64,000 nucleotides of DNA, from contig VWZW01006244.1 in NCBI GenBank assembly GCA_013397115.1, positions 963,554 through 1,027,553 of the forward strand. Reading direction: 5' to 3'. Origin of the DNA: Edolisoma coerulescens (Eukaryota > Chordata > Aves > Passeriformes > Campephagidae). This document shows positions 57,401-64,000 of this stretch, in pieces (positions within the stretch are counted from its first letter, which is position 1; each line of letters opens with the position of its first letter). The position numbers and the translations under genes are program-made. The notes beneath the pieces are model-generated. The model was not told the origin of the DNA. It was given only the letters and a program-made list of their open reading frames with translations, and did no database searches.

Positions 57401-57544
57401 TTTGGGATCCAAAATCCTCGGCACATCCCGGCCAGTCGCCGCCCAGCCGGGAGGATTCCGCAGGCGTGGGGGGACCGGGGACTGCTCCCAGGAATGGGGA
57501 GAACAACTGGGTGTCCATGGTTTGCTCCCTGCTCTTTACCTGGG
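48238..57544 (-). CDS. MEIOC-like: MEIOC-family protein (meiosis-specific coiled-coil protein, MEIOC or an ohnolog), 5' end incomplete
   Basis: Spliced gene: join of 48238-48491, 50036-50216, 50307-50441, 53105-54908, 55440-55541 and 57373-57544, read right to left. At least 873 residues follow the first Met seen (57516-57518); human MEIOC is about 950. The C-terminal domain is unmistakable: SGPANELHIRLEECYEQWRA, then NPSRVDRL-like SPSRVDRLLAD, IGRMERLRG, RRRDEVVNAAN, GVPRCDSGRD and RRARTALWC-LQVTLPK. An upstream segment, MFGLVSSILEEP, matches the human GLVSNILEE motif. MEIOC works in germ cells with YTHDC2 (and RBM46) to switch cells into meiotic prophase by lowering mitotic transcripts. That role is known for mouse MEIOC and only assumed here. 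The central region has diverged heavily. True N-terminus unresolved; a possible upstream exon lies at 61551-61619. Family assignment is secure; orthologue versus paralogue is open. Confidence 0.9.
48492..50035 (-). other. MEIOC-like intron before the last exon
   Basis: About 1.5 kb, AT-rich, without recognised repeats. Confidence 0.8.
50036..50216 (-). CDS. MEIOC-like: MEIOC-like exon, conserved domain part 3
   Basis: 181 nt, phase 0 in and 1 out. Reads VLTLIGRMERLRGAPVHGNI, then the RALELHLEAL helix, RRRDEVVNAAN and GVPRCDSGR. It matches human VVTLLGKMERLR and RRKDEIVNASN. The acceptor is TTTTCCCCCAG and the donor is GTAATG. Confidence 0.93.
50217..50306 (-). other. 90-nt intron of the MEIOC-like gene, frame-preserving and stop-free
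   Basis: Begins GTGGGC and ends GGTGTTTTCCCCCAG. Its length is 30 codons and it has no stop in the host frame, so retention would insert 30 residues between C-R-E-R-A-R and V-L-T-L. Human MEIOC has no residues here (from memory), which is why it is read as an intron. Confidence 0.8.
50307..50441 (-). CDS. MEIOC-like: MEIOC-like exon, conserved domain part 2
   Basis: 135 nt, phase 0-0, 45 codons: AEADLARHFPGQR, a run of six Ser, then SRLPASPSRVDRLLAD and CRERAR. It corresponds to human TELALAKNYPGKK...NPSRVDRLIVD. The acceptor is TTTCCCTTTCAG (AG at 50442-50443). The donor is AGG/GTGGGC at 50307/50306. Confidence 0.92.
50587..50905 (-). mobile_element. CR1 LINE 3' fragment
   Basis: Complement strand: CACAGAATCCCAGAATGG, CCCCTGCCATGGCAGGGACA, CACAGCTTCTCTGGGCACCC, and CTAATCTAACCCTGCCCTC, ending near CTCTCCAGCTTCC. 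Confidence 0.9.
51037..51093 (+). mobile_element. CR1 LINE 3' tail
   Basis: GGGATCTGATGAGCTTAAAG, TCTCTTCCAACTTAATGACT and CTGTGATTCCAT. Confidence 0.75.
52930..53015. repeat. A/C-rich low-complexity tract
   Basis: AAAACC, CCAAAAC and AACCCC units over about 85 nt with little G or T. Lies just downstream (on the gene strand) of the large MEIOC-like exon. Confidence 0.75.
53105..54908 (-). CDS. MEIOC-like: MEIOC-like large central exon (601 codons plus one base)
   Basis: Uninterrupted frame between acceptor CTCTGTTGCAG (AG at 54909-54910) and donor GTAAAA (from 53104 down); phase 2 in, phase 0 out. Mostly low-complexity and probably disordered. It contains a motif resembling human ELYHGFTGLDLEEQW (EMLHRGLGDLQLIESW), an Asn run near 54122-54140, a proline stretch SQLPPALPPRKD, a basic segment (GRRRKFPARF and KDDRRGRR), and aromatic/proline-rich FNFPPPPFPFPDLVDLFHYD. 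It ends with the start of the conserved domain (LEECYEQWRALEKERKK). A single giant central exon fits MEIOC as remembered. Confidence 0.93.
54122..54140 (-). repeat. Trinucleotide run coding for polyasparagine in the MEIOC-like protein
   Basis: ATT repeated about six times on the plus strand, i.e. AAT codons on the gene strand, giving six consecutive Asn within V-F-(N)6-E-C-K. Confidence 0.9.
54909..55439 (-). other. MEIOC-like intron
   Basis: About 530 nt, AT-rich, no repeat recognised. Confidence 0.85.
55440..55541 (-). CDS. MEIOC-like: MEIOC-like exon with the GLVSSILEE motif
   Basis: 102 nt, phase 2 in and out. Reads A-P-I-N-L-S-Y-S-G-S-G-P-D-M-F-G-L-V-S-S-I-L-E-E-P and on to A-T-D-W. 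Human MEIOC has S-E-T-D-L-Y-G-L-V-S-N-I-L-E-E at the matching place. The acceptor follows a T-run (TTTTTCAG) and the donor is GTGAGT. The phases agree with both neighbouring exons, which supports the model. Confidence 0.85.
55542..57372 (-). other. MEIOC-like intron
   Basis: About 1.8 kb, AT-rich, with a 12-13-nt T-tract (minus strand) at the acceptor side. No repeat or exon recognised. Confidence 0.8.
57373..57544 (-). CDS. MEIOC-like: MEIOC-like exon with first visible Met
   Basis: Acceptor CTTCTCTTCCCAG with AG at 57545-57546; a second AG 5 nt further would start the exon at 57539. The donor is AAAAG/GTATCAG at 57373/57372. The frame reads QVKSREQTMDTQLFSPFL and ends ECPKKR, out phase 2, joining the next exon in frame. 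It aligns loosely with the human segment KSQSEDN...WSTYGDD...VKNR from memory. The ATG at 57516-57518 could start translation, but the frame is open up to the acceptor, so an upstream coding exon is possible. Confidence 0.7.
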
Positions 57545-58081
57545 CTGGGAAGAGAAGGGGATATTTTTTAATGTTAGATGTTCATGTGGTGAGCAGTCCA
57601 GGCAGCAAAGCCAAGCTTTGCTTTTATTTCCTGAACCAAATGAATTTTTCAGGAATGCGTAACATGGCCACGACAAAAGGATAAAGTCTAAATCGTGTTC
57701 CCTCCCTTGCCTTAAATTGACCCAAATCTGTCTTCTAAAAATAAATATACGAGAACTGACTTACTGCACAGTAATAGGAATTCTCCACAGGTTTCACATT
57801 GTAGGTGTTGGCGTGGCACGTTCACGGCTCAGAACCTCCTGCCCTACAAGACTGGGAATGCACCTGTCCCAGGCAAACACATCCCCTCTGGAAAACAAAG
57901 GGCAGAGGCATCATCCCTGTTATATCCTCAAAACCCACAAAATATTCCAGTGAAGAGCCTGTGGGAGGCAGGGAAACTCCACGGAGCAAAAAGTGGGTAA
58001 GAAAAGTAACCCAAGTACTGCTCCAGAAAGGAATATTACAAATAAATTATTTATTCAGAGATTATTTATGCCAAAGACGAC

Positions 58082-58128
58082 TGGAGTAGCTGATATTTGA
58101 GGTCCCTTCCAACCTGGAATTCTGTGAA
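58082..58128 (+). mobile_element. CR1 LINE 3' tail
   Basis: GAGGTCCCTTCCAACCTGG followed by AATTCTGTGAATT. Confidence 0.7.
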
Positions 58129-59476
58129 TTTAATTTCTCTTCCTTGCTATAAATCCTTGGCCTAGTGAAAGCTGTCACAGACTCACATCTCCCTTCCTGG
58201 GTATTGCCTGAAAAGGTGGGGCACAAATATTCTCTGGCCAGGTGTGTTCCTACCAAGAGCAGGACAGAACAACCCTGCAGTGAATGTTTTTAAATAAAAA
58301 AAAAAAAAGTTTACGCTGAGAGTTTATCACTTTAACCGATTCTCTGATTTTTTCAAACTGAGTTTATCACTATAAACTGATTTTACACATCCAAAGAAAT
58401 CTCTATTAAATAACAGAATCAGAGGTACTAAAACCCTGCGGGGGCCACACAAATATTCTGTAAAATTCCACGTAAACACTCTGTCAGTATTCATGGCATT
58501 AAATCAGGCACAAGAACGACTCACACAGGTTCATTCTGACCCTGCAGCAGAGGAGGAGGGTGTGACCCACACTTTCTGCTCCAAACAACTCCTGAACAAA
58601 CACAGGTATCCTTTAGGATCCAGCAAGGCCAAAACCCCACAAGAATTTAGCAGAATTCCCACTCCAATTCCCAGCCCCTGGCGCTGTTTGGGCCACCAGG
58701 AAGCAGCACACAGAGAGAGAAATTCCTGCTCCTTGGCGAGGGTATAAAATACTTGTGCACGGATTAAAAATAGGATCTGTAACAAATGGATTTATGTTTT
58801 ATTTTCAGAGCCATTAATCACTGCTAATGGGAGCTGTGCAGGACAATGTGTCTAAAGCCCAGGAGAAGAGGGACTTCATGTACCCTAGATAAGGCTCAGT
58901 GCTTCCAAAACACTGGAGCCTGTCCTTCCACCCAGTCAAACACAAATTCTCCGCTGGGGTTTACACAGGAACTACTAACCAGTTGCAAGAAAAAAAAAAA
59001 AAAAAAGGAAAAAAGGGAAAGATTCACTCAGAATCTCAAAGTTAAAAATCAATTAATTAAATGCTACTTCTTAAAAAAAAAAGGAAAAAAAATCAAATTA
59101 TAACTCCAGTAGTCGTCAGTAGGGCTTTTACTTTATTCCCCTTCAAATCTTGGGAAGGCCACTGGTCTTAATAAATTACCTTCCAAAACAACAATAAAAA
59201 ACTACATCTAAAACCCAAATGGGTTATTGGGATGGATTCTTTTCATTCAAACAGCTGAGGAGCAGGCAAGCAAAAGTATTTACCAAAACCATTCACTATT
59301 TCCAAAAGCCTCAAGCAGTTCTTTGTACTTAGATTCTCTTCCAAAGTTTCTTTTCAGGAGAAATACATGAGCACAACTTCATTGGTAAAATGTTAATATT
59401 CCAAGTATAAATATATATGACATTAAAGAGTATCAAAGCTATTAGACATTGATATTGTTGTGGCCTCTGTGACATG

Positions 59477-59703
59477 AAAAAAGGAGAGATTCAGATCATT
59501 AGTGGAAAGTTTTTCCCTGAGAGGGTGGTGAGGCTCTGGCACAGATTCCCAGAGAAGCTGTGGCTGCCCCTGGATCCCTGGAAGTGTCCAAGGCCAGGCT
59601 GGAGCAAGCTGGGATACTGGAAGGTGTCCCTGCCCATGGCAGGGGGTGGAATAGATAATTTTTAAGGCCCTTTCCAAGCCAAACCATTGTGGGATTCTGT
59701 GAT
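59477..59703 (+). mobile_element. CR1 LINE 3' fragment
   Basis: TTCCCTGAGAGGGTGGTGAG, TCCCAGAGAAGCTGTGGCTG, GTGTCCAAGGCCAGGCTGGA, CCATGGCAGGGGGTGG and a GTGGGATTCTGTGATC tail. Confidence 0.9.
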
Positions 59704-60065
59704 CTGCGAGATCAGTAAGGGATGTGAACGAGACACTTTCCACCCAGAGGTTTCTGCCTCCCCAGCACTGCCTGAGACAGGCAGCTGAAAACAGAGATCT
59801 GCACCTTGTGAAAAACCTCTCTGCAAGGATTCCACAGCGCTGGGAATACAGCGGGACACTCCCATCTTACTCCTCATTACTGGAAGGGCTTTGTTCCCAG
59901 TGCTGTCCAGCAAAGCACTGGAAGCAGTTCAAGACTGTGGCTGTTATCCCAAATTGCCAGGAGCTGCTGGCAGGGTACTGGAGGCCCCTCGGGCAGCCTG
60001 GAAGGAGTTTTAGGAATTTTCATGGAGAATCCTAAATTTTGCCAGTGTTATGTACATCTGGAGGA

Positions 60066-60242
60066 GTGAACCAATTTGGGTTGGGAAGGGATCTGAAACT
60101 TCCAGTATCCCAGGGTGCTCCAAGGACCATCCAACCTGGGCCTTGGGCACTTCCAGGGATCCAGGAGCTGCCACAGCTGCTCTGGGAATCTGTGCCAGGG
60201 TCTCACCACCCTCAAGGGAAGGATTTCTTCCTCTTTAGAGGT
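60066..60242 (-). mobile_element. CR1 LINE fragment
   Basis: Complement strand: TTTGGGTTGGGAAGGGATCT, CCCAGGGTGCTCCAAGGACC, CAGGGATCCAGGAGCTGCC, then GGATTTCTTCCTCTTTAG. An internal part around the CCATGG core is missing. Confidence 0.85.
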
Positions 60243-61550
60243 GAGAAGAGCTTATGGCTCATATCAGATTCAGAATTCTCTGAAAAGATATTTTATAAGC
60301 CAAAAAATAACGTAATCACAGGTAAATATTGCTTCATTGTATAAGCAGAAGAAACTGCTTTCACTGACAAAGTAACACCTGAAAAAGCTCTTGATTTTCC
60401 AAAAAAAGCATTAAAATTAGCCAAAAGCCTTTTTACAGCCAGTTATCCTAAAGCTGCAGGATCTCACTGCTGCAGAGCACTGCAAGAACAGCCCTGATAA
60501 CAACAGTAAACAGAAGCACTGCAGCGTTATCACATCCACACTGAGGGTATTCTGCTCTGATTTTCTGGCAGGATAAATACTTCCTGTTTATTTCTTGGGT
60601 TTTGTTTCTTGGCAGGATAAAGCAAACAGAAAAAAACCACTGTTTTGGGGTTTTTTTTTAAGACTTCTAATAACTCCCACCTATGGATATCTCAATCTAC
60701 AGCACACTGGGACTGCCTGACTCATTCAGGGTGCACTGCTAGGGATTCTCTGAAACCAGTGGGTAAAACAAAAAAGTTAAAAAAAAAAACCCAGAAATCT
60801 CTAAATTGCTTTTTTGGATTACCCAGGAAATGAACCAGCAGAAGCAAACAGGCAACAAGGATATGTAAAACCCAAATTCAGGGGAGAAAATAGGTCAGTT
60901 ATTCAGATCTCTTAATATCAGGGATAAAAACATAAAAATGGCAGATTACTGAAGACTTCCTTCCAAATCCCGAACTTGCATCATCCAAAGGATTTGTCGC
61001 AGCAGCAAAGGGAAATGCTCCTTTTCAGCAGCCAAAGAAAAAGAATCAAGTCTGCCAGACCCCTCTTAGCTGGCTCAAAAGCACTTCAAAAAAAGCACCT
61101 TTTAAGGTGGGCTGTGTGGGGGAATAAATACATTTATGAGGTGCTTGTTCAATATATGGGTTCTGTTGCCCAACTAAAATTAAAAATATTCACAGGCTCA
61201 CTGGCCATTTGTTTATTTTGTTTTAACATGAGCATCTAAATACTCATTTCATACCAATCAAGATTTTTTGGAGGTTTTTTTGGGTCCATGGTAACTTTCA
61301 GCAGTTGTTCTTCAGGACTTTGTGGTGAGTCTCACAAAGACAAGGAGAGTGTGGGAGGATCTGCTGGACTTCCATGACCAGAGGATCACTCTCCTGCCCG
61401 ACACAAACAGGGAAAGCTGCTCCATCTGGGACGTAACATTCCCTCCAGGTGCTGAGGTTTTTATGTAATGTGGTTATTCACTATAAAAGAAACACCTCAC
61501 ACTAAGTTTTTATTTCTGTTTCCCGGCAAAAATTCCATTTTTGGACTCAC

Positions 61551-61619
61551 CTGTGGCTGGCAATGCCCAGGGGTGGCACTTGGACCATGTCCTTGTTATC
61601 AGCCCCCAGGTTCTCTCCT
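61551..61619 (-). CDS. MEIOC-like: Candidate upstream coding exon of the MEIOC-like gene
   Basis: On the minus strand an open frame reads G-E-N-L-G-A-D-N-K-D-M-V-Q-V-P-P-L-G-I-A-S-H up to a perfect donor CACAG/GTGAGTCC. Human MEIOC has W-N-L-G-A-D in its N-terminal region (from memory), which prompted the call. A possible acceptor is CACGCTCCAG. Out phase 2 does not match the preferred acceptors of the exon at 57373-57544, so a further exon would be needed between them. Alternatively translation could start at the ATG within this exon. The call is tentative. Confidence 0.3.
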
Positions 61620-61869
61620 CTGGAGCGTGCAGCATTGCGTGCAGGCAGGAATTAGATTCCTAAGGACCAACTTCTCCTGTTTAAAAACAATTTAAAAAAG
61701 CAGTTAGCACGTCTGTCAAAGGTATATTTATAAATAAAACTCACTTCTAGCTCCCCCTCATTGCTCCTCCCGTTGTGTCCCCGCTCACACCCCCAGGGCT
61801 CCTCCAGTACCACCATCCCTACCCCAAGGCAAGGACAGGGAAGTCCATCCTTCCAGGGATAGGGAACAG

Positions 61870-62260
61870 AGCTGGGGAAGGCTCTGGAGCCCCAGGAGAG
61901 GCTGAGGGAGCTGGGAAAGGGGCTCAGCCTGGAGAAAAGGGGGATCAGGGGGGCCCTTGTGGCTCTGCACAAGTCCCTGACAGGAGGGGGCAGCCGGGGG
62001 GGTCGGGCTCTGCTCCCAGGGAACAGGGACAGGAGGAGAGGGAACGGCCTCAAGTTGTACCAGGTAAGGTGCAGATTGTAGATTAGGGAAAATTTCTTCC
62101 CTGAAAGGGTGGCCAGGCACTGGAGCAGGATGATGGGGAAGTGGTGGAATCAGCACAGTGTTCAAAAGGCGTCTGAATGGGGCACTTGGGGACATGGTTG
62201 GACTCGATGATCTGAGAGGTCTTTTCCAACCTTAACAATTCCACGTTCCCAAGAACGCTC
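61870..62260 (+). mobile_element. CR1 LINE 3' fragment, distinct older-type subfamily
   Basis: GAGAGGCTGAGGGAGCTGGG, GCTCAGCCTGGAGAAAAGGG, ACGGCCTCAAGTTGTACCAG, GGAAGTGGTGGAATCA, GACATGGTTGGACTCGATGA, and GGTCTTTTCCAACCTTAAC. This order matches the classic bird CR1 3' end. It gives rise to the long Pro/Ser-rich frame on the minus strand. Confidence 0.9.
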
Positions 62261-64000
62261 CAGGTAGAATGTTCTGACTGCAAAATCCCTCCCTGTGCTC
62301 TCTGCACACCCACTTGGACCCATTACAGCACAACCTCCTGTGCTGTGGACACCTCCCTGTTACCAGGGGGTGTCCAGCTGTGGCTGACCCCTCTCTCACG
62401 TGTGACATTCCTCAGGACACAGCAGAACAACGTCCCAGGGTGAGCAAATCAATGCCCTGCACAAACCCAAGGCTTCATCTTCACCGCCACAAGGCTTTAC
62501 TGGAAGCGCAGCTTTTATGATTAAGATAGATTAAGATAAATTTTGCCACAGTCTCATTATGATAAATTCTCAAAACCTGACAAAGCAGCTGCTCCGGTCC
62601 TAAAGGAAGGAGATGATGTCAGACTATCCCCACATCCCACTGTGGCTGATCTACAGCATTAAGGATTTGCCTGATCTCATGTCCAGCCTGGATTTTGCTA
62701 CCAGGAATGGGATCTCACCACATCAACTTTTTCCTGAGCTTTCAACTGCTTTATTTATCAGCTGTTCTTCTGTCAAGGCACCCTTAACCATACACGTTAC
62801 TGATGTGGCTAATCATTACCTCTGGGACACAACCCAGCTGTCTGCAACTTTAAAAGGGGGTTTCACAAAGCACTCATGGATATCCTAAAGCCCAAACAAC
62901 AATCCATTGATCTCTCTAAACAGGAACCACCTGAAATCATGGGAAACTCCCAAAGCATTGCAGGTGCTGCGTTTGGGCTTCACAACCCACCCAAGAGTCC
63001 GAGCGAAGCTCAAAATTTACACAGGTGCTCAAAACAGGTCTGAGTGCTGCCCCTGTGCTCCAGCCTCCTTCAGAATGATGGATTTTCAGGGGTCACTGCC
63101 TGTGGCTGCCACTCTGCCTTTAGGGCTTGGTACAAACTGATGCTTCTTGCACTACAGGCAAATAAAAAGGGGATTTCAAACACTCCCTCAGACTTTCAGG
63201 GAGATATTGAGGAAGGCCTGGAAACTTCCTCCTACACTACAAGTTCCAGAATCAGGTGTCAGGTTTGAAAACCCACATTTCTCTCTAACACACCTTTTTT
63301 AAAATTACTTTAATATTTAGGCCTATCTGCTTTACGAAGGTACGTGGCAGAAAGTTTTTTGGGATAAGAGATTCCATCCTGCTCCTCAATTCCATCCTTG
63401 AAACAAGGCACTGGTACCTTTGTCAGCTACTTCCTCCTGAGCCAAAAACCCCCACCCAAACACACAGAACACTTCTGCAATATTTCAGTTAAAACTTCTA
63501 ATTCATAACCTCCCCACTGACTGAAATTCTTGATTTAAAAAAAAAACCAAACCAAAAAACAAGGAATAATTTGCCAGCAGATAGTTTAGAAACAAAGCCC
63601 TGCCCTACAATTCATTTAAACTATTTTAAAAAGTTACTGATACTGTTCTAGTGATAGATTTTTATAGCTCTACACGCTCCTAATTGTTGCTCAAAGCCAC
63701 ATGTACTCTGAACACTCCAGTCCCACTATTTCTAAGTATTTTGTGTGCAAAAATGACTGAAGCCCTTACTCTGGAGTTTCAGATTTTATTTTTTTATGCA
63801 GGCTCCATGGAAATGTAAGGGACTGTAATTCACCTTCACTTACAATTGCTACCACGTGTCACACTCCATTATCTCCTGGTCGTCCAGGGAAACACACGGG
63901 AATATTAAACAAACAGGTAACGAGTTTTTACTGGACTTCCACTCACTTTAAAGTCAAATAATCCAAAGGCACCTCAAGTGCCTGATTGGTAGATAATGCC

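Larger units (their letters stand above)
57545..64000. other. Presumed 5' region of the MEIOC-like gene
   Basis: About 6.5 kb. Holds CR1 fragments (58082, 59477, 60066 and 61870-62260), A-runs near 58990 and 59070, and one candidate upstream exon at 61551-61619. From 62.3 to 64 kb I see no gene, repeat family or promoter that I can support. Confidence 0.7.

Noticed and set aside
57670..57840. Possible small exon ending at a GTAAGTC donor near 57764 (minus strand) with N-S-Y-Y-C-A, reminiscent of the human S-F-Y-D-C-Y segment
   Set aside because: A stop codon lies in frame a short way upstream, and there is no acceptor AG between that stop and the donor.
61652..62053. 133-codon minus-strand frame rich in Pro, Ser and Arg
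   Set aside because: It lies mostly on the reverse strand of a CR1 LINE 3' end. Such frames recur wherever this CR1 type occurs.

Overview
The window is vertebrate nuclear DNA, most likely from a songbird-type bird. It shows spliced genes with GT-AG introns, two to three dozen truncated CR1 LINE 3' ends (the dominant bird retrotransposon), and two solo-LTR-like elements whose tails resemble passerine endogenous retrovirus LTRs. No bacterial genes, CRISPR arrays, tRNAs or rRNAs were seen. The species call is an inference from the repeats.

Two protein-coding genes can be supported, both on the minus strand. At positions 662-23568 lies the 5' part of obscurin (OBSCN), the giant sarcomeric M-band/Z-disc scaffold. 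Nine coding exons are resolved to the base. A 13-nt 5'UTR piece and the start codon (23553-23555) are followed by one large exon with Ig1, Ig2, a linker and Ig3. Eight single-domain exons follow (Ig4, Ig5, FN3, Ig6, Ig7, Ig8, Ig9, Ig10), all in phase 1-1. About 1,110 residues are encoded and the gene runs off the left edge. A candidate upstream non-coding exon with a strong donor sits near 32.95 kb.

At 48238-57544, possibly extending to about 61.6 kb, lies a MEIOC-family gene (meiosis-specific coiled-coil partner of YTHDC2). Six coding exons are resolved, including a 1.8-kb central exon and the conserved C-terminal domain spread over four exons. One intron is only 90 nt, divisible by three and free of stops. 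In human, MEIOC is on 17q21 and OBSCN on 1q42, which belong to an ancient duplicated (2R) chromosome pair. The copy here, beside OBSCN and clearly diverged from human MEIOC, may therefore be a MEIOC ohnolog missing from mammals. This is the most interesting observation in the window.

Layout: 1-23.6 kb OBSCN exons and introns with CR1 copies and two LTR-like elements; 23.6-48.2 kb intergenic or 5'-regulatory DNA, with CR1s up to 40.2 kb and then a CR1-free AT-rich stretch of about 10 kb; 48.2-57.5 kb the MEIOC-like gene; 57.5-64 kb its presumed 5' region, with several CR1 fragments. The two genes are arranged head-to-tail and have unrelated known roles (striated muscle and germline), so no functional link is implied.
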